This document shows, one piece after another, positions 9,586-18,400 of a DNA stretch of 64,000 nucleotides (positions within the stretch are counted from its first letter, which is position 1; every line of letters begins with the position of its first letter). The DNA lies in contig NZ_JBGCCU010000029.1 of the NCBI RefSeq assembly GCF_041261445.1, forward strand, positions 85,639 through 149,638, given 5' to 3'. The translations under genes were made by a program, and so were the position numbers. The stretch is from Catenulispora sp. EB89. Its GTDB lineage: Bacteria > Actinomycetota > Actinomycetes > Streptomycetales > Catenulisporaceae. The notes under the pieces are model-generated. The model made no database searches, was not told the DNA's origin, and was given only the letters and a program-made list of their open reading frames with translations.

Positions 9586-10105
9586 GCGTGTCGAGCACCA
9601 TGGCGACCCGTCCGGTGTCCACGTCGTAGACGTGCCCTGAGACGGTGGTCCCGAGCGGGAGCAGGGGTGAGCCGAGCAGACGCTCGACGTCCTCCTTCAC
9701 CGTCACGGACGGGTCGTCGACGGTGCTGGCGGCCAGCGTCGGCGCGGGCACGCCGGTGGCCTCGGCGGCCTGGTCGCGGAAGCCGGGATCGGCCAGGAAG
9801 CCGGTGCCGCACTGGGTGTGGTGGATGATCGCGATCTCGAACAGCGGGCCTTCGACGCCGAACACCTGCCGGGCCAGGAAGCCGAGGTAGGCGACGTCGG
9901 CGATGACGGACTCGGTGACGCGTCCGCCGGCGTTGCGGATGACCGGGGCGTCACCGGGGTTCAGGCCCAGGATCCGGGCCGGGTCCAGCCGGTGGTCCAG
10001 GCAGGTCACGACGATGACCTGGGCGGCCGGCGGGCTGAGCGGCACCGGGGTGAAGCCGTGCGCGGACCATTCGTTGTTCTCCAGGAGGGGAGCCATTCTG
10101 GACAC
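9572..10105 (-). CDS. Beta-class carbonic anhydrase
   Basis: 177 aa from GTG 10105, with GGAG six bases upstream; an ATG four codons in is an alternative. It would interconvert CO2 and bicarbonate in the cytoplasm. Zinc ligands are visible: C35-L-D37-H-R39 (the Cys and the Asp-Arg dyad) and H96-T-Q-C99. RNAGGRV at 57-63 is the conserved turn of the family. Its 3' end overlaps the convergent beta-helix gene by 14 bases. It diverges from a TetR regulator across two near-identical palindromes, so it is probably under that regulator's control, which is unusual for this housekeeping enzyme. Confidence 0.9.
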   Translation of the reverse strand: MSRMAPLLENNEWSAHGFTPVPLSPPAAQVIVVTCLDHRLDPARILGLNPGDAPVIRNAGGRVTESVIADVAYLGFLARQVFGVEGPLFEIAIIHHTQCGTGFLADPGFRDQAAEATGVPAPTLAASTVDDPSVTVKEDVERLLGSPLLPLGTTVSGHVYDVDTGRVAMVLDTPTGT

Positions 10106-10143
10106 GGTGATCTCCGTTCGGTCGGAGTCGGGGCGAGCCTGTT

Positions 10144-10158
10144 GTGGACACTGTCCAC
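10144..10158. promoter_or_regulatory. TetR operator candidate 1
   Basis: The 15-base GTGGACACTGTCCAC has perfect 7-base arms around one central base. It lies between the divergent carbonic anhydrase and tetR genes, closer to the anhydrase start, and would block that promoter. Confidence 0.75.
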
Positions 10159-10172
10159 GTTAACTCGGTGAG

Positions 10173-10187
10173 GTGGACGCTGTCCAC
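10173..10187. promoter_or_regulatory. TetR operator candidate 2
   Basis: GTGGACGCTGTCCAC matches operator 1 in 14 of 15 bases and is centred 29 bases away, close to three helical turns. It covers the expected -35 region of tetR, so autorepression is likely. Confidence 0.75.
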
Positions 10188-10192
10188 ATTGA

Positions 10193-10198
10193 TATCGT
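10193..10198 (+). promoter_or_regulatory. -10 box of a leaderless tetR transcript
   Basis: TATCGT fits the actinobacterial TAnnnT consensus. Only six bases separate it from the ATG at 10205, so transcription would begin at or next to the start codon. No ribosome site is seen. Confidence 0.5.
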
Positions 10199-10204
10199 GA
10201 GCGC

Positions 10205-10918
10205 ATGAGCACCGAGCGATCAGCCGCCGAGAACCCCAGCTCGACGGCCGGTTCCCGGACTGCCCCCGGACCCCGGACCACGGCGCGGCGCCCGCGCGGC
10301 GCGGTCCGCGAGGGCCTGATCGCCGCCGGCCTGGAGCTGGCCCGGGCCGGCGGCCCGGACGCCGTGGTGCTGCGCGAGGCGACCCGCATCGTCGGGGTCG
10401 TGCCGAACGCCGCCTACCGGCACTTCGCCGACCGCGACGAGCTGCTGGCGGCGGTGTGCGCGGCGGCGATGGCCGAGCTCGGCGCGCGGATGGCCGCGGC
10501 GGTGGCCGCCGTGCCGGGGGAGCGCGGCGACGCCGATGCCGCGTTCGGGCGGATGGCGGCGGTCGGCACGGCGTATCTGGCGTTCGCGCGCGAGGAGCCG
10601 AAGCTGTTCGCCACGGCCTTCGCCGTGCCGGAGCAGCACCCTTATTTCGTCCCGGAGAACGCGGCGGGTTCGGACCGGACGCCGCTGGGCCAGTTGCGGG
10701 ACGTGCTGGACGAACTGGTCGAGGCCGGCCTGCTCGACCCGCGGCGGCGGGAGGGCGTCGAGTTCCCGGTCTGGTCGACGGTGCACGGGCTGGCGGTGCT
10801 GATCGAGCAGGGGCCGCTGCGGGTGGCGCCGGAGGAGGACGTTCGGCTGCTGACCGACAAGGTGCTCGGGTTCATCGCCGAGAGCCTGCTGGCGGGGGTT
10901 CCTGAAGCAGGCGCCTGA
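10205..10918 (+). CDS. TetR/AcrR-family regulator
   Basis: 237 aa from ATG 10205. After a Pro/Arg-rich disordered stretch of about 35 residues comes a TetR DNA-binding domain: VREGLIAAGLELARAGG, then REATRIVGVVPNAAYRHF, with the recognition helix near residues 63-75 and the typical YRHFADRDELL ending. The C-terminal ligand domain (about 100-237) includes a stretch found in TetR_C_33-like regulators (AREEPKLFATAF). Two 15-base palindromes upstream are the presumed operators. The only neighbour reading away is the carbonic anhydrase, the likely target. Ligand unknown. Confidence 0.9.
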   Translation: MSTERSAAENPSSTAGSRTAPGPRTTARRPRGAVREGLIAAGLELARAGGPDAVVLREATRIVGVVPNAAYRHFADRDELLAAVCAAAMAELGARMAAAVAAVPGERGDADAAFGRMAAVGTAYLAFAREEPKLFATAFAVPEQHPYFVPENAAGSDRTPLGQLRDVLDELVEAGLLDPRRREGVEFPVWSTVHGLAVLIEQGPLRVAPEEDVRLLTDKVLGFIAESLLAGVPEAGA

Positions 10919-10936
10919 CGGTCCTGTCGCCTGCGA

Positions 10937-10973
10937 ATCAGGCGCCTGACCGGTTGCGGGTCAGGCGCCTGAT
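10937..10973. terminator. Bidirectional hairpin terminator
   Basis: A perfect 15-base stem (10937-10951 with 10959-10973) and a 7-base loop lie between the convergent tetR and kinase genes. Each arm contains TCAGGCGCCTGA, itself a palindrome. A third copy of CAGGCGCCTG sits at 10908-10917 in the end of tetR. There is no T-run, as is common in actinomycete terminators. Confidence 0.75.
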
Positions 10974-10976
10974 CGG

Positions 10977-13331
10977 CTAGCCGATGACGTGGCTGGTGTC
11001 GATCTTCCAGCTGGTGCCGTCCTTGACCAGGCCGAAGGACGTGCGCTCGTCGCTGTGCGTGCCGTCCTTCGAGACGTAGTGGATGGTCGCGACGACCGTG
11101 GACGGCGGCGTGGCCACCACATCCGAGATCGTGACCTGCTGGTAGCCGTTCCAGAAGGACTGGTAGTTGCCGAAGCCCCGGGCCACGTTCGTCTGGTAGG
11201 CGGCTGTCATCTGCGGCCAGGCCGCGTTGAGGTTGCCCGGGAGCAGGCCGTAGTAGTTCGTGACGAACTGGCTCAGCTGGGTCGCGACGTCGGTGGGCGC
11301 GGTCGACGGGGTGGAGGCGGAGGACGTGGGGGTCGACGACGACGTGGTCGCGGAGCCGGACGTCGAGGCCGAGGTCGAGCCGGCGGTCGAGCCCGAGGTC
11401 GGCGGGCCCGACGGGGTGCCGGACGGCGCCGCGGCCTGGCCCGAGCTCGTCGTCGGCTTGGTCGGGCTCGACGGCTTCGACGTGGTCGCGCCGTGCGCGA
11501 CCGGCTGGTTCTGCGAGGAGTCGCCGCCGGAGTTCATCGCGACGACGATGGCCACGATCAAGACCGCCGTGCCGACGACGCAGATCGCGATCGCGAGCGG
11601 CATCCGGCTGCGCGAGCGGCCCTCGGGCGGCGGCGACGTCGGGCTCACGGCCGGGTGGTCGGAGGTCGGGGGCGGCGGGGTGTTCGCGGCGGACTCCGCG
11701 CCGGTGAGCGCCGGGGTGGGTGCCGGCGCCGACTTCGCGGTGTTCCGGGTCGGCGGCGCGGTCATGGCCGAGGTCGGTGTGGCGCCCTGGACGGCCGCCG
11801 ACGACGACGTGGCCGAGGGCTTGGCCGACGAGGTGGTCGGCGTCGTGGACGTCGACGGGGCCGAGGTCGGCGGGGCGGTCGACGCCGCGGCCGGGGCCGA
11901 GGCTGAGGTCGGGTCCTCGGTCGGGTCCGAGGGCGCGTTCGGCGCCGTGACCCGGGACGATATCGAGCTCGGGGTCGGCGTGGGAGTCGGCAGCGGCTCC
12001 AGGATCGGCACTGGTGTCGGTACCGGCGCCGCGCCGGCGGACGGCGCCTTCGAGGCCGTCTCGGACGAGGCCGCCATGCGCTTCGCGGACAACGGATCCG
12101 TCACCACGAGCGTCGGCGACGGCGCCTCGAACGCCTTCGTCACCGGGGCCGAAACCCGGATGTCGGCGACCGGCAGCGGCTTGAACGACTGCGCGTCCAG
12201 TCCCTGCCAGACCTGCTTCATCGTCGGCCGGTCCACCGGCTCCGGGCTCAGCATCCGCATGATCGTGTCGGTCAGCGGCCCGGAGCGCTTCGGGAGCCGG
12301 ATCTCGTTGCGGACCACGCGCAGCAGCGTGGCCATGGCGTTGTGGTCCTCGCCGAACGGCGGGGTGCCCTCGACCGCGGCGTACAGGGTGGCGCCGAGCG
12401 AGAACACGTCGGCCGGGAACGCGACCGGATGCCCCTGCGCGACCTCCGGCGCGGTGTACGCGGGGGTGCCCAGGATCTCCCCGGTCGCGGTGACGGTCGC
12501 GTCGCCGGCGGCCCGGGAGATGCCGAAGTCGGTGAGCTTCACGGTGCCGTCGGTGGTCATCAGCACATTGCCGGGCTTGATGTCCCGGTGCACGATGCCC
12601 CGCTCGTGCGCGGCGGTCAATGCCGAGGCCAGCTGCGCGCCGATGCTGGTCACCTCGGTCGGCGTGAGCACCGCGCCGGTCGCGAGGATGTCCCCGAGGC
12701 TCTGCGAGGGGACGTACTCCATGATCAGGTAGGGTCGGCCGTCGTGCTCGGCCACGTCGTAGATGACGACGGCGTTCGGATGCTGGAGGCGCGCGGCGAT
12801 GCGGCCCTCGCGCCGGGCGCGCTGATGCGAAGTGCGGACCTGCGCGCCGCTCATGCCATGGTCGGGCCGCAACTCCTTGACGGCGACATCACGTCCCAGG
12901 ACCTCGTCGCGGGCCCGCCAGACGACGCCCATGGCGCCGCCGCCGATCTCGGCGACCAGGCGGTAGCGGCCGGCGACGAGGGGGGTGGAGGCGGCGCGGG
13001 GGGTGGGGATCGCGGGTTCGGGTTCGAATTCGAGCTCGGGTTCCGGTTCCGGTTCCGGTTCCGGTTCGAACTCGACAAGCTCAGGCTCTTCGAGGTCAAG
13101 AGGCTCCGACGCTGACTCGCGCTCCGGCTCCGGTTCCGTATCCGATTCCGTCTCCGATGTCTCCGCCGCCGCCTCGGGCTCCGTCGTTTCAGAGTCGACT
13201 GACTCTGGCTCAGTCGACTCTGTGGTTTCAGACTCAGCCGCCTCGGGCGGGGTCTTCTCAGGCGGGGTCTTCTCAGACGCGGTCGGATCGGGCACGGTCG
13301 TCGGCTGCCCCGGCTCGGGGTCGGCGTTCAT
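10977..13331 (-). CDS. Membrane-anchored PknB-type Ser/Thr protein kinase
   Basis: 784 aa from ATG 13331, chosen for the AAGGGA site just upstream; an in-frame start 25 codons earlier lacks one. Residues 1-120 are an acidic Glu/Pro-rich extension. The kinase domain runs from about 122 to 385: glycine loop GGGAMGVVW, VAVKEL lysine, HRDIKPGNVL catalytic loop near 247, DFG and APE. A Pro/Ser/Thr/Ala linker follows, then one transmembrane helix near 575-597, a Ser/Thr-rich external stalk, and an NTF2-like external domain (about 690-784) with NYYGLLP and WPQM. It probably couples an extracellular cue to phosphorylation. The acidic extension ahead of the kinase is unusual, since PknB-like kinases normally start within a few residues of the domain. 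Confidence 0.9.
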   Translation of the reverse strand: MNADPEPGQPTTVPDPTASEKTPPEKTPPEAAESETTESTEPESVDSETTEPEAAAETSETESDTEPEPERESASEPLDLEEPELVEFEPEPEPEPEPELEFEPEPAIPTPRAASTPLVAGRYRLVAEIGGGAMGVVWRARDEVLGRDVAVKELRPDHGMSGAQVRTSHQRARREGRIAARLQHPNAVVIYDVAEHDGRPYLIMEYVPSQSLGDILATGAVLTPTEVTSIGAQLASALTAAHERGIVHRDIKPGNVLMTTDGTVKLTDFGISRAAGDATVTATGEILGTPAYTAPEVAQGHPVAFPADVFSLGATLYAAVEGTPPFGEDHNAMATLLRVVRNEIRLPKRSGPLTDTIMRMLSPEPVDRPTMKQVWQGLDAQSFKPLPVADIRVSAPVTKAFEAPSPTLVVTDPLSAKRMAASSETASKAPSAGAAPVPTPVPILEPLPTPTPTPSSISSRVTAPNAPSDPTEDPTSASAPAAASTAPPTSAPSTSTTPTTSSAKPSATSSSAAVQGATPTSAMTAPPTRNTAKSAPAPTPALTGAESAANTPPPPTSDHPAVSPTSPPPEGRSRSRMPLAIAICVVGTAVLIVAIVVAMNSGGDSSQNQPVAHGATTSKPSSPTKPTTSSGQAAAPSGTPSGPPTSGSTAGSTSASTSGSATTSSSTPTSSASTPSTAPTDVATQLSQFVTNYYGLLPGNLNAAWPQMTAAYQTNVARGFGNYQSFWNGYQQVTISDVVATPPSTVVATIHYVSKDGTHSDERTSFGLVKDGTSWKIDTSHVIG
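13039..13068. repeat. Hexamer tandem repeat encoding Glu-Pro
   Basis: Five consecutive copies of GGTTCC (read GGAACC on the coding strand) encode the alternating Glu-Pro part of the kinase N-terminal extension. As a 6-base unit it would change length without shifting frame. Confidence 0.75.
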
Positions 13332-13490
13332 AACAGGTCCCTTACTTCCCCCGCCGCACACGGGCACATGGTCGACGCGAACAGATCGGAGCGGATCTGA
13401 GCTCATGGCCCTCCAACCCTATCGCCCATCGGGGTGTTTCGGGTTCGCGGTGCGTTTACGCGCCGGGCGCCCCGCCGACCGCGTCGCGTC

Positions 13491-14192
13491 CTACCGGTAC
13501 TCGGGGTTCTCGAAGTCGAACCGTGACCCGGCGTCCCACGCCGAGCGCTGGTTCCCGTATGCCGGGACCCCGCCGGCGTCCTTCAGCATCCGCGCCAGGT
13601 GCATCAGGTTCCACGTCATGAACGTGGTGTTCCGGTTCGTGAAGTCGTTCTGCGGCCCGCCGGAGCCCTGGTCCAGGTAGGAGGGCCCGGGACCGGCCTC
13701 CCCGATCCAGCCGGCGTCGGCCTGCGGAGGGATGGCGTAGCCGAGGTGTTGCAGGCTGTAGAGGATGTTCATGGCGCAGTGCTTGACGCCGTCCTCGTTG
13801 CCGGTGATCAGGCAGCCCCCGACGCGTCCGTAATACGCATACTGCCCGGCGGGGTTGAGGATCCCGGAACTGCCGTAAAGACGCTCGATGACGCGCTTGG
13901 TCACCGAGCTGTTGTCGCCGAGCCAGATCGGACCCGCGAGCACCAGAATGTCGGTGGCCATCACCTGCTCCTGGATGCCCGGCCAGGCGTCGGACGCCCA
14001 GCCGTGCTCCGTCATGTCGGGCCACACACCGGTGGCGATGTCGTGGTCGACGGCGCGCACGTGCGAGACGGTCACACCGTGCTTCGCCATGATGCGCGCG
14101 CTGACGTCGATCAGCCCCTGCGTGTGGCTGAGCTCGGGGGAGCGCTTGAGCGTGCAGTTGATGAACAGGGCCCGGAGGTCGTCGAATCGCAT
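13491..14192 (-). CDS. Flavodoxin-like NAD(P)H-dependent reductase
   Basis: 233 aa from ATG 14192. The N-terminal strand ALFINCTLKRSPELSHTQG matches the FMN-phosphate loop of the NADPH-dependent FMN reductase / flavodoxin_2 superfamily. The middle GPIWLGDNSSVTKRVIERLYG near residue 86 is the second FMN contact typical of multimeric flavodoxin WrbA-like oxidoreductases. No membrane segment is seen; it is a cytoplasmic flavoprotein of unknown substrate. It diverges from the next gene over 73 bases. The 159 bases after it, up to the kinase start, hold no gene. Confidence 0.82.
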   Translation of the reverse strand: MRFDDLRALFINCTLKRSPELSHTQGLIDVSARIMAKHGVTVSHVRAVDHDIATGVWPDMTEHGWASDAWPGIQEQVMATDILVLAGPIWLGDNSSVTKRVIERLYGSSGILNPAGQYAYYGRVGGCLITGNEDGVKHCAMNILYSLQHLGYAIPPQADAGWIGEAGPGPSYLDQGSGGPQNDFTNRNTTFMTWNLMHLARMLKDAGGVPAYGNQRSAWDAGSRFDFENPEYR

Positions 14193-14253
14193 GCGGTTCG
14201 GTGTCGGCGTGCCCGCCTGGCGTTACACGAGACCTTCTCGATCACCGGGCACA

Positions 14254-14259
14254 TACCAT
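14254..14259 (+). promoter_or_regulatory. -10 box of a leaderless transcript
   Basis: TACCAT fits TAnnnT and ends six bases before GTG 14266, where no ribosome site is present. This is the same spacing as at the tetR gene. Confidence 0.45.
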
Positions 14260-14265
14260 CTGCTG

Positions 14266-15480
14266 GTGCGGAATATCGAGGAAGCTCTCGCGGATGCGTC
14301 GATCCGCGACTACTCCGGCCTGCTCGAACTGGACGCGACCGAGCTCGCGCGGTACGCCGCCGACGCGTCCAACGGCTGGTGGAAGCGGCAGCTGTGCGCG
14401 CTGGCCCTGGTCGGCCGGGTGCCGGAGGACTACGTCGGCGACCTGATCGCACGGGTCCGCGATTTCGGTGAGGTCAATGAGGTCCGTGCCGCGCTCCTGG
14501 AGGCGCTGGCCGACCGGGAGGAACTGCTGCCCTGGCTGCGGGACGAGGCCGGGAAGCTGTCGCAGGCCTCCAAGCCCTCGGTCCTTCAGGCGCGCGGCCG
14601 GCTCGGCGATCGGACTGCCGTCCCCCAGCTGGTGTTCCTCGCCGCCTCGCCGTGGGCTCACGAGGGCCGGCTCGGTCGCGCCGGCGTGGACGCGCTGGTG
14701 GAGCGCTACGGCCTGGAGACGATCCTCGCCGACATCGGTGGGCAGAGTCCTGAGGCGCGCATCGCTCAGGTGCGCTTGCAGGCCGCCGGCGGGCTGGACG
14801 TCAGTTATGCGCTGGCGGACGAGGACCGCGCTGTCGCGTACACGGCCCAGGCCTTGGTCGAGGACGTCGCCCGGCTCCGCGCCTACCGCGACGAGGCGCC
14901 GACGGACGAAGCGAAGCTCTGGGCCGCCTACCGCCTCTACCAGCTGACGGAAGATCAGGACGAGGCCCGCGCCACGTACGAGGAACTGGGCCGTCCCCGC
15001 ATCGAGGTTCCGGGGCTGGACGAGGACATGCGCCGCGTGATCGTGCGCGAGTACGCCGGCTGCTCCCAGCGCCGGACCGACCCGCGCTGGCGGATCGAGC
15101 TGATCTGCACCGAGGCGCCGCCGGAGCGCGACGAGGCCGCGGAAGCCGCGGAGCTGAACCACGCTCTCGCGGCGCTGACCGCGGCCGGGCTCGAGCCGCA
15201 GCCGCCGGTCAGCGCCGGTCAGCACCACCACCAGGGCGACGGGACGTACCACGTCGTCACCGTCGGAAGCGGCAACCTGGCCGTCAGCACCCTGGGACGC
15301 TACGCGACCGAGTACTCCGGCGATCCCGATCCCGCGGCCCGGACAGCTCTGGAGACCGCGGGCTTCCAATGGATCGACGCGGATGTCGCAGCGATCCGGG
15401 TCACCGACCTGTGCGTGTACCACTTCGGCCATCGGAGCGATCTGACAGTGGCTGAGCTGCTGTTCTATTGGCAGGACTAG
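14266..15480 (+). CDS. Uncharacterised helical-repeat protein
   Basis: 404 aa from GTG 14266. The frame is open much further upstream, but that part is antisense to the flavin reductase, and TACCAT six bases ahead supports a leaderless start here. Residues 1-270 are a series of amphipathic helices with repeated Leu/Ala spacing (LLELDATELARYAA, LLEALADREELLPWL, PQLVFLAASPWAHEGRLG), as in HEAT-like scaffolds. The C-terminal 120 residues include GDGTYHVVTVGSGNLAVSTLGRY and end in a beta-rich domain. I do not recognise a family. It may be a self-contained protein-binding module, and neighbours give no clue to function. Confidence 0.75.
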   Translation: MRNIEEALADASIRDYSGLLELDATELARYAADASNGWWKRQLCALALVGRVPEDYVGDLIARVRDFGEVNEVRAALLEALADREELLPWLRDEAGKLSQASKPSVLQARGRLGDRTAVPQLVFLAASPWAHEGRLGRAGVDALVERYGLETILADIGGQSPEARIAQVRLQAAGGLDVSYALADEDRAVAYTAQALVEDVARLRAYRDEAPTDEAKLWAAYRLYQLTEDQDEARATYEELGRPRIEVPGLDEDMRRVIVREYAGCSQRRTDPRWRIELICTEAPPERDEAAEAAELNHALAALTAAGLEPQPPVSAGQHHHQGDGTYHVVTVGSGNLAVSTLGRYATEYSGDPDPAARTALETAGFQWIDADVAAIRVTDLCVYHFGHRSDLTVAELLFYWQD

Positions 15481-15493
15481 CTTTCCGCTCGCG

Positions 15494-18400
15494 CTACGCC
15501 TTCCACCCCACCCGCTCCAGCACCCGAGGCGCCACGACACCGGCCGCCGTGGCGGTGGCCGCCGAAGCCAGCACCGTCCCCCAAGCCACCGGCCCCAGCG
15601 GCGTGCAGCCGAAGAACTGGCTCACGCCCGGCGTCTCCACCACCGCGATCAGCGCCACCGCCGATACCGCCGCCGTGGCGATCACCAGCGGGCTGTGCCG
15701 GGCCGCCAGCAGCGTCTGCCCCAGCTGCGTGCCGACCAGCGCGCCGAGCCCCATCGTCTCCGCGCGGCGCGGGCGCCCCGATGCGCGGCCGATGCCCCAG
15801 GCCAGGCCCGCGCCGAGGGCTGTCGCGCCGCCGCGGACGGCTAGCGTGCGCTGGAACTCCGAGTCCCACAGGTTGCCCACCGGGCCGGAGGCCAGCGGGT
15901 CCTCGCCGCTGTTCGGGCGTGCGGGGGCCAAGGCGACCGCGAGGGCCGGGAGCATGTCCGTCAGCATGTTGACCAGCAGCAGCTGCCTGGTGCCCAGCGG
16001 CGCGCGGCCCGAGATCGCGGTGCCCAGGACGGTGAACGCCACCTCGCCGGCGTTGCCGCCGACCAGGATCGACGCCGCGTCGCGCACGTTCCCCCACAGC
16101 GTGCGCCCCTCGCGCAGGGCGTCGGTGATGCGCGCCGGGTCCGGTTCGGCCAGGACCAGGTCGGCGGCGGCGCGCGCGGCGGCCGAGCCGTGGCCCGCGA
16201 TCGCGATGCCGACGTCGGCCAGCCGGATCGCCGCGGCGTCGTTGGCGCCGTCGCCGGTCATCGCCACGATGCGCCCGGCCTCGCGCAGCGCCTGGACGAC
16301 GCGCACCTTCTGCTCCGGCGACACCCGGGCGAACACCGTGGTGTGCGTGACGCGCTCGGCGCGTTCGCGCTTGCTCAGCCGGTCGAACTCCGGGCCGGTG
16401 AGGACCAGGTGCGCCTCCGGGATGCCCAGCTGCTCGGCGATGGCGGTCGCGGTGTTCGGGTGGTCGCCGGTGATCATGGTGATGCGTACGCCGGCCGCGG
16501 TCAGGTCCGTGATCGCCCGCGCGGAGGTGGGGCGCGGGGTGTCGGCGATGGCCACGAAGCCGATCAGCGTCAGCTCGGTGACCAGCGCGGCCACGTCGAG
16601 CTCGGCCAGGTCCTCGACCACCGGGTGGGCTTCGGCGATGGCCAGCACGCGCAGGCCCTTGCCGGTCAGCCGGGCCGTCGCCGCCACCGCGTCGCGACGG
16701 CGCGCGGCAGTCAGGGGACTGACACCGCCGTCCCGCGAGCGCAGCTGCGTGCACACGTCCATGATCGTCTCTGGCGCGCCCTTGACCGCCAGCGTCAGCC
16801 GCGTGCTGTTGGTCCCGACCGACGCCGCGTAGCCGCGCGTGGTCTCGAACGGCAGCTCCGAGATGAGGTTCCACTGCTCGTCCCGGCCGATGTACATGTG
16901 CGCGGCCTCCACGACCGCGCCGTCGGTGGCGTGCGCGAGCCGGCGCGCCGCCCCCTCCTCGACCGCCGGGCAGGCCCGCGCCGCGTAGCGCAGCAGCCGG
17001 CCGCCCTCCTCGCCGTCCAGCGGCAGGTCGCCGTCGAGGTCCGCGAGCCGTGTCACCGACAGCCGGCCCTGCGTCAGAGTCCCGGTCTTGTCGAAGCAGA
17101 CCGTGTCCACGCGGCCCAGCGCCTCCAGCGTGCGCGACGAGCGCACCAGCACCCCGCGCTGCGACAGCCGGCGCGCGGCGGCCAGCTGCGCCACCGTCGC
17201 CACCAGCGGCAGCCCCTCGGGCACCGCCGCGACCGCCACGGCCACCCCGGACGCCACGGCGCGCGGCAGCGGCACGCCGCGCAGCGCGGACAGCCCGGTC
17301 ACCGCGATCCCGCCGATCCCGGCCGCCGGCAACGCGATCCGCGTCAGCTCGGCCAGCCGGGCCTGGATGCCGGCCGGCGGTGGGGCCGAGCCCGCGACCG
17401 CCGCCGCGCGTCCCGCCTCAGTGTCCTGACCCACCGCCACGACCAGCGCGAAGCAGCTGCCGGCCAGGATCGTGCAGCCCTCGTAGAGCATGCACGCGCG
17501 CTCGTCGAGGTCCGCGCCCGGCGTCGCGGCCGGGAGCTTGGCCACCGGCAGCGACTCGCCGTTGAGGCTGGACTCGTCGGCCTCCAGGTCCTGGGCCGTC
17601 AGCAGGCGCACGTCGGCCGGCACCACGTCGGTCGGGCCGAGCCGGATGACGTCGCCGACCCGGAGCCCGTCGGCCGGCACGTCGAGGATCGGAGCGTCGT
17701 CGAGCCCTGCGAGCCAGGCGTCGCCGGAGCCGTGCACAGCGATATCAGAAGGCTGCCACTCGACGCGGTGCGCCACGATCTGCTCACCCATCAACAGCCG
17801 CCGCAGCGCCTGCTCGGCACGCATCCGCTGCGCCCCGCTGATCACCGCGTTGCCGGCCATCACGCCGGTCACCAACAGCGCGTCCACGCCGGACCCGACT
17901 ATCGCCGAGGCCGCGGCGCCCAGCGCCAGCACCGGAGTCAGCGGATCGCGCAACTCCTCGGCGACCGCGCCGACCAACTGAGTGGTCTGCGATGCCAGCG
18001 GGAGACCGGTGAACAGCCGCACCGTTTCGCGTCCGGCGTCGGTGAGCGCGGTGACGCGTCCGCGTGGCGCGATCTCCACCGACTGCTGTGATCGGGCCAG
18101 CTCTATGCGCTCGAACGCCTCGCGCGCCGTCAGATCGTGCCAGTTCCCGCGCACCGACGGCTCCGGCGGCGACTGCCGCGCCACGCGCAGCGCGCTCAAC
18201 GTCCCGCCGAATATCGCCGCCGCCATCGCGCTGTGCACCGGGCTCAGCGTCAGCGGACGTGTCGGGCGGCGTCGTCCGGTCACCGCCAGCAGCGCGCCGA
18301 GCGCGGACCCGCCGACCGCCAGCCGCGCCGAGCGCTCGCTGACCTGCCGCGCGGTCTGCACCGACCGCAGCACGCGCCACGGCTGACTCAGACCCGGTCC

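Noticed and set aside
10908..10971. CAGGCGCCTG triplet as a regulator binding array
   Set aside because: Two copies form a 15-base stem between convergent genes, so a terminator explains them better. The third lies in the end of tetR.
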